Positions 35,218 to 48,900 of a DNA stretch of 64,000 nt are shown here, piece by piece. Made by a program: the position numbers and the translations under genes. Below the pieces are notes generated by a model. The model did not search any database. It was not told where the DNA came from and saw nothing but the letters and a program-made list of their open reading frames with translations. How positions within the stretch are numbered: the stretch's first letter is position 1; each line of letters begins with the position of its first letter. Source of the DNA: Limanda limanda (Eukaryota; Chordata; Actinopteri; Pleuronectiformes; Pleuronectidae); the NCBI RefSeq assembly GCF_963576545.1, contig NW_026870395.1:310001-374000 (forward strand), read 5' to 3'.

Positions 35218-38200
35218 GTGGGGGTAGAGCCTACTTGCAAGTCTCTCCGACCTTCACAAAAAAAGTTATTCAAGAATATCTCTTTCTCCTATGTGCTTTC
35301 ATCCCTAACCCTAACCCTAACCCTTCCGAAAGTCGGAGAAGCTCAAGGATGGTACCGATCGATGCGCGCAACCCCATTTAGTGGGGGTAGAGCCTACTTG
35401 CAAGTCTCTCCGACCTTCACAAAAAAAGTTATTCAAGAATATCTCCTCAGATTTGGGGGAATTTCGTCGGTTGACCTCTTCCGAAGGTCGTACAAGCTCG
35501 GGGATGGTACCAATCGATCCGCAGGACCCAAATTAGTCCAGATGCAACCACTTTCCAAGTCTCTCCGACCTTCACAAAAAAAGTTATTCAAGAATATCTC
35601 TTTCTCCTATGTGCTTTCATCCCTAACCCTAACCCTAACCCTTCCGAAAGTCGGAGAAGCTCAAGGATGGTACCGATCGATGCGCGTTACCCCATTTAGT
35701 GGGGGTAGAGCCTACTTGCAAGTCTCTCCGACCTTCACAAAAAAAGTTATTCAAGAATATCTCTTTCTCCTATGTGCTTTCATCCCTAACCCTAACCCTA
35801 ACCCTTCCGAAAGTCGGAGAAGCTCAAGGATGGTACCGATCGATGCGCGCAACCCCATTTAGTGGGGGTAGAGCCTACTTGCAAGTCTCTCCGACCTTCA
35901 CAAAAAAAGTTATTCAAGAATATCTCCTCAGATTTGGGGGAATTTCGTCGGTTGACCTCTTCCGAAGGTCGTACAAGCTCGGGGATGGTACCAATCGATC
36001 CGCAGGACCCAAATTAGTCCAGATGCAACCACTTTCCAAGTCTCTCCGACCTTCACAAAAAAAGTTATTCAAGAATATCTCTTTCTCCTATGTGCTTTCA
36101 TCCCTAACCCTAACCCTAACCCTTCCGAAAGTCGGAGAAGCTCAAGGATGGTACCGATCGATGCGCGCTACCCCATTTAGTGGGGGTAGAGCCTACTTGC
36201 AAGTCTCTCCGACCTTCACAAAAAAAGTTATTCAAGAATATCTCTTTCTCCTATGTGCTTTCATCCCTAACCCTAACCCTAACCCTTCCAAAAGTCGGAG
36301 AAGCTCAAGGATGGTACCGATCGATGCGCGCAACCCCATTTAGTGGGGGTAGAGCCTACTTGCAAGTCTCTCCGACCTTCACAAAAAAAGTTATTCAAGA
36401 ATATCTCCTCAGATTTGGGGGAATTTCGTCGGTCGACCTCTTTCGAAGGTCGTACAAGCTCGGGGATGGTACCAATCGATCCGCAGGACCCAAATTAGTC
36501 CAGATGCAACCACTTTCCAAGTCTCTCCGACCTTCACAAAAAAGTTATTCAAGAATATCTCTTTCTCCTATGTGCTTTCATCCCTAACCCTAACCCTAAC
36601 CCTTCCGAAAGTCGGAGAAGCTCAAGGATGGTACCGATCGATGCGCGCTACCCCATTTAGTGGGGGTAGAGCCTACTTGCAAGTCTCTCCGACCTTCACA
36701 AAAAAAGTTATTCAAGAATATCTCCTCAGATTTGGGGGAATTTCGTCGGTCGACCTCTTCCGAAGGTCGTACAAGCTCGGGGATGGTACCAATCGATCCG
36801 CAGGACCCAAATTAGTCCAGATGCAACCACTTTCCAAGTCTCTCCGACCTTCACAAAAAAAGTTATTCAAGAATATCTCTTTCTCCTATGTGCTTTCATC
36901 CCTAACCCTAACCCTAACCCTTCCGAAAGTCGGAGAAGCTCAAGGATGGTACCGATCGATGCGCGCTACCCCATTTAGTGGGGGTAGAGCCTACTTGCAA
37001 GTCTCTCCGACCTTCACAAAAAACGTTATTCAAGAATATCTCTTTCTCCTATGTGCTTTCATCCCTAACCCTAACCCTAACCCTTCCGAAAGTCGGAGAA
37101 GCTCAAGGATGGTACCGATCGATGCGCGCTACCCCATTTAGTGGGGGCAGAGCCTACTTGCAAGTCTCTCCGACCTTCACAAAAAAAGTTATTCAAGAAT
37201 ATCTCCTCAGATTTGGGGGAATTTCGTCGGTCGACCTCTTCCGAAGGTCGTACAAGCTCGGGGATGGTACCAATCGATCCGCAGGACCCAAATTAGTCCA
37301 GATGCAACCACTTTCCAAGTCTCTCCGACCTTCACAAAAAAAGTTATTCAAGAATATCTCTTTCTCCTATGTGCTTTCATCCCTAACCCTAACCCTAACC
37401 CTTCCGAAAGTCGGAGAAGCTCAAGGATGGTACCGATCGATGCGCGCTACCCCATTTAGTGGGGGTAGAGCCTACTTGCAAGTCTCTCCGACCTTCACAA
37501 AAAAAGTTATTCAAGAATATCTCTTTCTCCTATGTGCTTTCATCCCTAACCCTAACCCTAACCCTTCCGAAAGTCGGAGAAGCTCAAGGATGGTACCGAT
37601 CGATGCGCGCTACCCCATTTAGTGGGGGTAGAGCCTACTTGCAAGTCTCTCCGACCTTCACAAAAAAAGTTATTCAAGAATATCTCTTTCTCCTATGTGC
37701 TTTCATCCCTAACCCTAACCCTAACCCTTCCGAAAGTCGGAGAAGCTCAAGGATGGTACCGATCGATGCGCGCTACCCCATTTAGTGGGGGTAGAGCCTA
37801 CTTGCAAGTCTCTCCGACCTTCACAAAAAAAGTTATTCAAGAATATCTCTTTCTCCTATGTGCTTTCAGCCCTAACCCTAACCCTAACCCTTCCGAAAGT
37901 CGGAGAAGCTCAAGGATGGTACCGATCGATGCGCGCAACCCCATTTAGTGGGGGTAGAGCCTACTTGCAAGTCTCTCCGACCTTCACAAAAAAAGTTATT
38001 CAAGAATATCTCCTCAGATTTGGGGGAATTTCGTCGGTCGACCTCTTTCGAAGGTCGTACAAGCTCGGGGATGGTACCAATCGATCCGCAGGACCCAAAT
38101 TAGTCCAGATGCAACCACTTTCCAAGTCTCTCCGACCTTCACAAAAAAAGTTATTCAAGAATATCTCTTTCTCCTATGTGCTTTCATCCCTAACCCTAAC

Positions 38201-41200
38201 CCTAACCCTTCCGAAAGTCGGAGAAGCTCAAGGATGGTACCGATCGATGCGCGCTACCCCATTTAGTGGGGGTAGAGCCTACTTGCAAGTCTCTCCGACC
38301 TTCACAAAAAAAGTTATTCAAGAATATCTCTTTCTCCTATGTGCTTTCATCCCTAACCCTAACCCTAACCCTTCCGAAAGTCGGAGAAGCTCAAGGATGG
38401 TACCGATCGATGCGCGCAACCCCATTTAGTGGGGGTAGAGCCTACTTGCAAGTCTCTCCGACCTTCACAAAAAAAGTTATTCAAGAATATCTCCTCAGAT
38501 TTGGGGGAATTTCGTCGGTCGACCTCTTCCGAAGGTCGTACAAGCTCGGGGATGGTACCAATCGATCCGCAGGACCCAAATTAGTCCAGATGCAACCACT
38601 TTCCAAGTCTCTCCGACCTTCACAAAAAAAGTTATTCAAGAATATCTCTTTCTCCTATGTGCTTTCATCCCTAACCCTAACCCTAACCCTTCCGAAAGTC
38701 GGAGAAGCTCAAGGATGGTACCGATCGATGCGCGCTACCCCATTTAGTGGGGGTAGAGCCTACTTGCAAGTCTCTCCGACCTTCACAAAAAAAGTTATTC
38801 AAGAATATCTCTTTCTCCTATGTGCTTTCATCCCTAACCCTAACCCTAACCCTTCCGAAAGTCGGAGAAGCTCAAGGATGGTACCGATCGATGCGCGCAA
38901 CCCCATTTAGTGGGGGTAGAGCCTACTTGCAAGTCTCTCCGACCTTCACAAAAAAAGTTATTCAAGAATATCTCCTCAGATTTGGGGGAATTTCGTCGGT
39001 CGACCTCTTTCGAAGGTCGTACAAGCTCGGGGATGGTACCAATCGATCTGCAGGACCCAAATTAGTCCAGATGCAACCACTTTCCAAGTCTCTCCGACCT
39101 TCACAAAAAAAGTTATTCAAGAATATCTCTTTCTCCTATGTGCTTTCATCCCTAACCCTAACCCTAACCCTTCCGAAAGTCGGAGAAGCTCAAGGATGGT
39201 ACCGATCGATGCGCGCTACCCCATTTAGTGGGGGTAGAGCCTACTTGCAAGTCTCTCCGACCTTCACAAAAAACGTTATTCAAGAATATCTCTTTCTCCT
39301 ATGTGCTTTCATCCCTAACCCTAACCCTAACCCTTCCGAAAGTCGGAGAAGCTCAAGGATGGTACCGATCGATGCGCGCAACCCCATTTAGTGGGGGTAG
39401 AGCCTACTTGCAAGTCTCTCCGACCTTCACAAAAAAAGTTATTCAAGAATATCTCCTCAGATTTGGGGGAATTTCGTCGGTCGACCTCTTCCGAAGGTCG
39501 TACAAGCTCGGGGATGGTACCAATCGATCCGCAGGACCCAAATTAGTCCAGATGCAACCACTTTCCAAGTCTCTCCGACCTTCACAAAAAAAGTTATTCA
39601 AGAATATCTCTTTCTCCTATGTGCTTTCATCCCTAACCCTAACCCTAACCCTTCCGAAAGTCGGAGAAGCTCAAAGATGGTACCGATCGATGCGCGCTAC
39701 CCCATTTAGTGGGGGTAGAGCCTACTTGCAAGTCTCTCCGACCTTCACAAAAAAAGTTATTCAAGAATATCTCTTTCTCCTATGTGCTTTCATCCCTAAC
39801 CCTTCCGAAAGTCGGAGAAGCTCAAGGATGGTACCGATCGATGCGCGCAACCCCATTTAGTGGGGGTAGAGCCTACTTGCAAGTCTCTCCGACCTTCACA
39901 AAAAACGTTATTCAAGAATATCTCTTTCTCCTATGTGCTTTCATCCCTAACCCTAACCCTAACCCTTCCGAAAGTCGGAGAAGCTCAAGGATGGTACCGA
40001 TCGATGCGCGCTACCCCATTTAGTGGGGGCAGAGCCTACTTGCAAGTCTCTCCGACCTTCACAAAAAAAGTTATTCAAGAATATCTCCTCAGATTTGGGG
40101 GAATTTCGTCGGTCGACCTCTTCCGAAGGTCGTACAAGCTCGGGGATGGTACCAATCGATCCGCAGGACCCAAATTAGTCCAGATGCAACCACTTTCCAA
40201 GTCTCTCCGACCTTCACAAAAAAAGTTATTCAAGAATATCTCTTTCTCCTATGTGCTTTCATCCCTAACCCTAACCCTAACCCTTCGGAAAGTCGGAGAA
40301 GCTCAAGGATGGTACCGATCGATGCGCGCTACCCCATTTAGTGGGGGTAGAGCCTACTTGCAAGTCTCTCCGACCTTCACAAAAAAAGTTATTCAAGAAT
40401 ATCTCTTTCTCCTATGTGCTTTCATCCCTAACCCTAACCCTAACCCTTCCGAAAGTCGGAGAAGCTCAAGGATGGTACCGATCGATGCGCGCTACCCCAT
40501 TTAGTGGGGGTAGAGCCTACTTGCAAGTCTCTCCGACCTTCACAAAAAAAGTTATTCAAGAATATCTCTTTCTCCTATGTGCTTTCATCCCTAACCCTAA
40601 CCCTAACCCTTCCGAAAGTCGGAGAAGCTCAAGGATGGTACCGATCGATGCGCGCTACCCCATTTAGTGGGGGTAGAGCCTACTTGCAAGTCTCTCCGAC
40701 CTTCACAAAAAAAGTTATTCAAGAATATCTCTTTCTCCTATGTGCTTTCATCCCTAACCCTAACCCTAACCCTTCCGAAAGTCGGAGAAGCTCAAGGATG
40801 GTACCGATCGATGCGCGCAACCCCATTTAGTGGGGGTAGAGCCTACTTGCAAGTCTCTCCGACCTTCACAAAAAAAGTTATTCAAGAATATCTCCTCAGA
40901 TTTGGGGGAATTTCGTCGGTCGACCTCTTCCGAAGGTCGTACAAGCTCGGGGATGGTACCAATCGATCCGCAGGACCCAAATTAGTCCAGATGCAACCAC
41001 TTTCCAAGTCTCTCCGACCTTCACAAAAAAAGTTATTCAAGAATATCTCTTTCTCCTATGTGCTTTCATCCCTAACCCTAACCCTAACCCTTCCGAAAGT
41101 CAAAGAAGCTCAAGGATGGTACCGATCGATGCGCGCTACCCCATTTAGTGGGGGTAGAGCCTACTTGCAAGTCTCTCCGACCTTCACAAAAAAAGTTATT

Positions 41201-42423
41201 CAAGAATATCTCTTTCTCCTATGTGCTTTCATCCCTAACCCTAACCCTAACCCTTCCGAAAGTCGGAGAAGCTCAAGGATGGTACCGATCGATGCGCGCT
41301 ACCCCATTTAGTGGGGGTAGAGCCTACTTGCAAGTCTCTCCGACCTTCACAAAAAAAGTTATTCAAGAATATCTCTTTCTCCTATGTGCTTTCATCCCTA
41401 ACCCTAACCCTTCCGAAAGTCGGAGAAGCTCAAGGATGGTACCGATCGATGCGCGCTACCCCATTTAGTGGGGGTAGAGCCTACTTGCAAGTCTCTCCGA
41501 CCTTCACAAAAAAAGTTATTCAAGAATATCTCTTTCTCCTATGTGCTTTCAGCCCTAACCCTAACCCTAACCCTTCCGAAAGTCGGAGAAGCTCAAGGAT
41601 GGTACCGATCGATGCGCGCAACCCCATTTAGTGGGGGTAGAGCCTACTTGCAAGTCTCTCCGACCTTCACAAAAAAAGTTATTCAAGAATATCTCCTCAG
41701 ATTTGGGGGAATTTCGTCGGTCGACCTCTTTCGAAGGTCGTACAAGCTCGGGGATGGTACCAATCGATCTGCAGGACCCAAATTAGTCCAGATGCAACCA
41801 CTTTCCAAGTCTCTCCGACCTTCACAAAAAAAGTTATTCAAGAATATCTCTTTCTCCTATGTGCTTTCATCCCTAACCCTAACCCTAACCCTTCCGAAAG
41901 TCGGAGAAGCTCAAGGATGGTACCGATCGATGCGCGCTACCCCATTTAGTGGGGGTAGAGCCTACTTGCAAGTCTCTCCGACCTTCACAAAAAAAGTTAT
42001 TCAAGAATATCTCTTTCTCCTATGTGCTTTCATCCCTAACCCTAACCCTAACCCTTCCGAAAGTCGGAGAAGCTCAAGGATGGTACCGATCGATGCGCGC
42101 AACCCCATTTAGTGGGGGTAGAGCCTACTTGCAAGTCTCTCCGACCTTCACAAAAAAAGTTATTCAAGAATATCTCCTCAGATTTGGGGGAATTTCGTCG
42201 GTCGACCTCTTTCGAAGGTCGTACAAGCTCGGGGATGGTACCAATCGATCCGCAGGACCCAAATTAGTCCAGATGCAACCACTTTCCAAGTCTCTCCGAC
42301 CTTCACAAAAAAAGTTATTCAAGAATATCTCTTTCTCCTATGTGCTTTCATCCCTAACCCTAACCCTTCCGAAAGTCGGAGAAGCTCAAGGATGGTACCG
42401 ATCGATGCGCGTTACCCCATTTA
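35218..42423 (+). repeat. 7,206-bp higher-order repeat, copy III, with compensating changes
   Basis: Length is again exactly 7,206 bp, but the structure differs from copy I. A 481-bp A-B-A unit is duplicated at the start (35218-35698 and 35699-36179, both with GCGCGTTACC and GGTTGACC). A 481-bp unit is missing near 40670-40830 (the CTTTCGAAGG B of copy I is skipped). One tract gained 6 bp (before 40023) and one lost 6 bp (41396). Remaining landmarks are in order: 1-bp-short B (36404), one-repeat tract (39794), CTTCGGAAAG (40286), GTCAAAGAAG (41100). Confidence 0.87.
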
Positions 42424-45400
42424 GTGGGGGTAGAGCCTACTTGCAAGTCTCTCCGACCTTCACAAAAAAAGTTATTCAAGAATATCTCTTTCTCCTATGT
42501 GCTTTCATCCCTAACCCTAACCCTAACCCTTCCGAAAGTCGGAGAAGCTCAAGGATGGTACCGATCGATGCGCGCAACCCCATTTAGTGGGGGTAGAGCC
42601 TACTTGCAAGTCTCTCCGACCTTCACAAAAAAAGTTATTCAAGAATATCTCCTCAGATTTGGGGGAATTTCGTCGGTTGACCTCTTCCGAAGGTCGTACA
42701 AGCTCGGGGATGGTACCAATCGATCCGCAGGACCCAAATTAGTCCAGATGCAACCACTTTCCAAGTCTCTCCGACCTTCACAAAAAAAGTTATTCAAGAA
42801 TATCTCTTTCTCCTATGTGCTTTCATCCCTAACCCTAACCCTAACCCTTCCGAAAGTCGGAGAAGCTCAAGGATGGTACCGATCGATGCGCGCTACCCCA
42901 TTTAGTGGGGGTAGAGCCTACTTGCAAGTCTCTCCGACCTTCACAAAAAAAGTTATTCAAGAATATCTCTTTCTCCTATGTGCTTTCATCCCTAACCCTA
43001 ACCCTAACCCTTCCAAAAGTCGGAGAAGCTCAAGGATGGTACCGATCGATGCGCGCAACCCCATTTAGTGGGGGTAGAGCCTACTTGCAAGTCTCTCCGA
43101 CCTTCACAAAAAAAGTTATTCAAGAATATCTCCTCAGATTTGGGGGAATTTCGTCGGTCGACCTCTTTCGAAGGTCGTACAAGCTCGGGGATGGTACCAA
43201 TCGATCCGCAGGACCCAAATTAGTCCAGATGCAACCACTTTCCAAGTCTCTCCGACCTTCACAAAAAAGTTATTCAAGAATATCTCTTTCTCCTATGTGC
43301 TTTCATCCCTAACCCTAACCCTAACCCTTCCGAAAGTCGGAGAAGCTCAAGGATGGTACCGATCGATGCGCGCTACCCCATTTAGTGGGGGTAGAGCCTA
43401 CTTGCAAGTCTCTCCGACCTTCACAAAAAAAGTTATTCAAGAATATCTCCTCAGATTTGGGGGAATTTCGTCGGTCGACCTCTTCCGAAGGTCGTACAAG
43501 CTCGGGGATGGTACCAATCGATCCGCAGGACCCAAATTAGTCCAGATGCAACCACTTTCCAAGTCTCTCCGACCTTCACAAAAAAAGTTATTCAAGAATA
43601 TCTCTTTCTCCTATGTGCTTTCATCCCTAACCCTAACCCTAACCCTTCCGAAAGTCGGAGAAGCTCAAGGATGGTACCGATCGATGCGCGCTACCCCATT
43701 TAGTGGGGGTAGAGCCTACTTGCAAGTCTCTCCGACCTTCACAAAAAACGTTATTCAAGAATATCTCTTTCTCCTATGTGCTTTCATCCCTAACCCTAAC
43801 CCTAACCCTTCCGAAAGTCGGAGAAGCTCAAGGATGGTACCGATCGATGCGCGCTACCCCATTTAGTGGGGGCAGAGCCTACTTGCAAGTCTCTCCGACC
43901 TTCACAAAAAAAGTTATTCAAGAATATCTCCTCAGATTTGGGGGAATTTCGTCGGTCGACCTCTTCCGAAGGTCGTACAAGCTCGGGGATGGTACCAATC
44001 GATCCGCAGGACCCAAATTAGTCCAGATGCAACCACTTTCCAAGTCTCTCCGACCTTCACAAAAAAAGTTATTCAAGAATATCTCTTTCTCCTATGTGCT
44101 TTCATCCCTAACCCTAACCCTAACCCTTCCGAAAGTCGGAGAAGCTCAAGGATGGTACCGATCGATGCGCGCTACCCCATTTAGTGGGGGTAGAGCCTAC
44201 TTGCAAGTCTCTCCGACCTTCACAAAAAAAGTTATTCAAGAATATCTCTTTCTCCTATGTGCTTTCATCCCTAACCCTAACCCTAACCCTTCCGAAAGTC
44301 GGAGAAGCTCAAGGATGGTACCGATCGATGCGCGCTACCCCATTTAGTGGGGGTAGAGCCTACTTGCAAGTCTCTCCGACCTTCACAAAAAAAGTTATTC
44401 AAGAATATCTCTTTCTCCTATGTGCTTTCATCCCTAACCCTAACCCTAACCCTTCCGAAAGTCGGAGAAGCTCAAGGATGGTACCGATCGATGCGCGCTA
44501 CCCCATTTAGTGGGGGTAGAGCCTACTTGCAAGTCTCTCCGACCTTCACAAAAAAAGTTATTCAAGAATATCTCTTTCTCCTATGTGCTTTCAGCCCTAA
44601 CCCTAACCCTAACCCTTCCGAAAGTCGGAGAAGCTCAAGGATGGTACCGATCGATGCGCGCAACCCCATTTAGTGGGGGTAGAGCCTACTTGCAAGTCTC
44701 TCCGACCTTCACAAAAAAAGTTATTCAAGAATATCTCCTCAGATTTGGGGGAATTTCGTCGGTCGACCTCTTTCGAAGGTCGTACAAGCTCGGGGATGGT
44801 ACCAATCGATCCGCAGGACCCAAATTAGTCCAGATGCAACCACTTTCCAAGTCTCTCCGACCTTCACAAAAAAAGTTATTCAAGAATATCTCTTTCTCCT
44901 ATGTGCTTTCATCCCTAACCCTAACCCTAACCCTTCCGAAAGTCGGAGAAGCTCAAGGATGGTACCGATCGATGCGCGCTACCCCATTTAGTGGGGGTAG
45001 AGCCTACTTGCAAGTCTCTCCGACCTTCACAAAAAAAGTTATTCAAGAATATCTCTTTCTCCTATGTGCTTTCATCCCTAACCCTAACCCTAACCCTTCC
45101 GAAAGTCGGAGAAGCTCAAGGATGGTACCGATCGATGCGCGCAACCCCATTTAGTGGGGGTAGAGCCTACTTGCAAGTCTCTCCGACCTTCACAAAAAAA
45201 GTTATTCAAGAATATCTCCTCAGATTTGGGGGAATTTCGTCGGTCGACCTCTTCCGAAGGTCGTACAAGCTCGGGGATGGTACCAATCGATCCGCAGGAC
45301 CCAAATTAGTCCAGATGCAACCACTTTCCAAGTCTCTCCGACCTTCACAAAAAAAGTTATTCAAGAATATCTCTTTCTCCTATGTGCTTTCATCCCTAAC

Positions 45401-48400
45401 CCTAACCCTAACCCTTCCGAAAGTCGGAGAAGCTCAAGGATGGTACCGATCGATGCGCGCTACCCCATTTAGTGGGGGTAGAGCCTACTTGCAAGTCTCT
45501 CCGACCTTCACAAAAAAAGTTATTCAAGAATATCTCTTTCTCCTATGTGCTTTCATCCCTAACCCTAACCCTAACCCTTCCGAAAGTCGGAGAAGCTCAA
45601 GGATGGTACCGATCGATGCGCGCAACCCCATTTAGTGGGGGTAGAGCCTACTTGCAAGTCTCTCCGACCTTCACAAAAAAAGTTATTCAAGAATATCTCC
45701 TCAGATTTGGGGGAATTTCGTCGGTCGACCTCTTTCGAAGGTCGTACAAGCTCGGGGATGGTACCAATCGATCTGCAGGACCCAAATTAGTCCAGATGCA
45801 ACCACTTTCCAAGTCTCTCCGACCTTCACAAAAAAAGTTATTCAAGAATATCTCTTTCTCCTATGTGCTTTCATCCCTAACCCTAACCCTAACCCTTCCG
45901 AAAGTCGGAGAAGCTCAAGGATGGTACCGATCGATGCGCGCTACCCCATTTAGTGGGGGTAGAGCCTACTTGCAAGTCTCTCCGACCTTCACAAAAAACG
46001 TTATTCAAGAATATCTCTTTCTCCTATGTGCTTTCATCCCTAACCCTAACCCTAACCCTTCCGAAAGTCGGAGAAGCTCAAGGATGGTACCGATCGATGC
46101 GCGCAACCCCATTTAGTGGGGGTAGAGCCTACTTGCAAGTCTCTCCGACCTTCACAAAAAAAGTTATTCAAGAATATCTCCTCAGATTTGGGGGAATTTC
46201 GTCGGTCGACCTCTTCCGAAGGTCGTACAAGCTCGGGGATGGTACCAATCGATCCGCAGGACCCAAATTAGTCCAGATGCAACCACTTTCCAAGTCTCTC
46301 CGACCTTCACAAAAAAAGTTATTCAAGAATATCTCTTTCTCCTATGTGCTTTCATCCCTAACCCTAACCCTAACCCTTCCGAAAGTCGGAGAAGCTCAAA
46401 GATGGTACCGATCGATGCGCGCTACCCCATTTAGTGGGGGTAGAGCCTACTTGCAAGTCTCTCCGACCTTCACAAAAAAAGTTATTCAAGAATATCTCTT
46501 TCTCCTATGTGCTTTCATCCCTAACCCTTCCGAAAGTCGGAGAAGCTCAAGGATGGTACCGATCGATGCGCGCAACCCCATTTAGTGGGGGTAGAGCCTA
46601 CTTGCAAGTCTCTCCGACCTTCACAAAAAACGTTATTCAAGAATATCTCTTTCTCCTATGTGCTTTCATCCCTAACCCTAACCCTAACCCTTCCGAAAGT
46701 CGGAGAAGCTCAAGGATGGTACCGATCGATGCGCGCTACCCCATTTAGTGGGGGCAGAGCCTACTTGCAAGTCTCTCCGACCTTCACAAAAAAAGTTATT
46801 CAAGAATATCTCCTCAGATTTGGGGGAATTTCGTCGGTCGACCTCTTCCGAAGGTCGTACAAGCTCGGGGATGGTACCAATCGATCCGCAGGACCCAAAT
46901 TAGTCCAGATGCAACCACTTTCCAAGTCTCTCCGACCTTCACAAAAAAAGTTATTCAAGAATATCTCTTTCTCCTATGTGCTTTCATCCCTAACCCTAAC
47001 CCTAACCCTTCGGAAAGTCGGAGAAGCTCAAGGATGGTACCGATCGATGCGCGCTACCCCATTTAGTGGGGGTAGAGCCTACTTGCAAGTCTCTCCGACC
47101 TTCACAAAAAAAGTTATTCAAGAATATCTCTTTCTCCTATGTGCTTTCATCCCTAACCCTAACCCTAACCCTTCCGAAAGTCGGAGAAGCTCAAGGATGG
47201 TACCGATCGATGCGCGCTACCCCATTTAGTGGGGGTAGAGCCTACTTGCAAGTCTCTCCGACCTTCACAAAAAAAGTTATTCAAGAATATCTCTTTCTCC
47301 TATGTGCTTTCATCCCTAACCCTAACCCTAACCCTTCCGAAAATCGGAGAAGCTCAAGGATGGTACCGATCGATGCGCGCTACCCCATTTAGTGGGGGTA
47401 GAGCCTACTTGCAAGTCTCTCCGACCTTCACAAAAAAAGTTATTCAAGAATATCTCTTTCTCCTATGTGCTTTCAGCCCTAACCCTAACCCTAACCCTTC
47501 CGAAAGTCGGAGAAGCTCAAGGATGGTACCGATCGATGCGCGCAACCCCATTTAGTGGGGGTAGAGCCTACTTGCAAGTCTCTCCGACCTTCACAAAAAA
47601 AGTTATTCAAGAATATCTCCTCAGATTTGGGGGAATTTCGTCGGTCGACCTCTTTCGAAGGTCGTACAAGCTCGGGGATGGTACCAATCGATCCGCAGGA
47701 CCCAAATTAGTCCAGATGCAACCACTTTCCAAGTCTCTCCGACCTTCACAAAAAAAGTTATTCAAGAATATCTCTTTCTCCTATGTGCTTTCATCCCTAA
47801 CCCTAACCCTAACCCTTCCGAAAGTCGGAGAAGCTCAAGGATGGTACCGATCGATGCGCGCTACCCCATTTAGTGGGGGTAGAGCCTACTTGCAAGTCTC
47901 TCCGACCTTCACAAAAAAAGTTATTCAAGAATATCTCTTTCTCCTATGTGCTTTCATCCCTAACCCTAACCCTAACCCTTCCGAAAGTCGGAGAAGCTCA
48001 AGGATGGTACCGATCGATGCGCGCAACCCCATTTAGTGGGGGTAGAGCCTACTTGCAAGTCTCTCCGACCTTCACAAAAAAAGTTATTCAAGAATATCTC
48101 CTCAGATTTGGGGGAATTTCGTCGGTCGACCTCTTCCGAAGGTCGTACAAGCTCGGGGATGGTACCAATCGATCCGCAGGACCCAAATTAGTCCAGATGC
48201 AACCACTTTCCAAGTCTCTCCGACCTTCACAAAAAAAGTTATTCAAGAATATCTCTTTCTCCTATGTGCTTTCATCCCTAACCCTAACCCTAACCCTTCC
48301 GAAAGTCAAAGAAGCTCAAGGATGGTACCGATCGATGCGCGCTACCCCATTTAGTGGGGGTAGAGCCTACTTGCAAGTCTCTCCGACCTTCACAAAAAAA

Positions 48401-48900
48401 GTTATTCAAGAATATCTCTTTCTCCTATGTGCTTTCATCCCTAACCCTAACCCTAACCCTTCCGAAAGTCGGAGAAGCTCAAGGATGGTACCGATCGATG
48501 CGCGCTACCCCATTTAGTGGGGGTAGAGCCTACTTGCAAGTCTCTCCGACCTTCACAAAAAAAGTTATTCAAGAATATCTCTTTCTCCTATGTGCTTTCA
48601 TCCCTAACCCTAACCCTAACCCTTCCGAAAGTCGGAGAAGCTCAAGGATGGTACCGATCGATGCGCGCTACCCCATTTAGTGGGGGTAGAGCCTACTTGC
48701 AAGTCTCTCCGACCTTCACAAAAAAAGTTATTCAAGAATATCTCTTTCTCCTATGTGCTTTCAGCCCTAACCCTAACCCTAACCCTTCCGAAAGTCGGAG
48801 AAGCTCAAGGATGGTACCGATCGATGCGCGCAACCCCATTTAGTGGGGGTAGAGCCTACTTGCAAGTCTCTCCGACCTTCACAAAAAAAGTTATTCAAGA
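42424..48900 (+). repeat. 7,206-bp higher-order repeat, copy IV
   Basis: This copy matches copy I at offset 17,929 bp up to about 46.6 kb and 17,935 bp afterwards; the 6-bp step is one telomeric repeat before 46748. It matches copy III at offset 6,725 bp from the second 481-bp unit of copy III (35699) to about 41.1 kb. It keeps the 481-bp segment that copy III lacks (47555-48036). One private change is GAAAATCGGAG near 47340. It ends ambiguously at about 48.5-49.3 kb, where the order switches to a different position of the unit. Confidence 0.86.
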
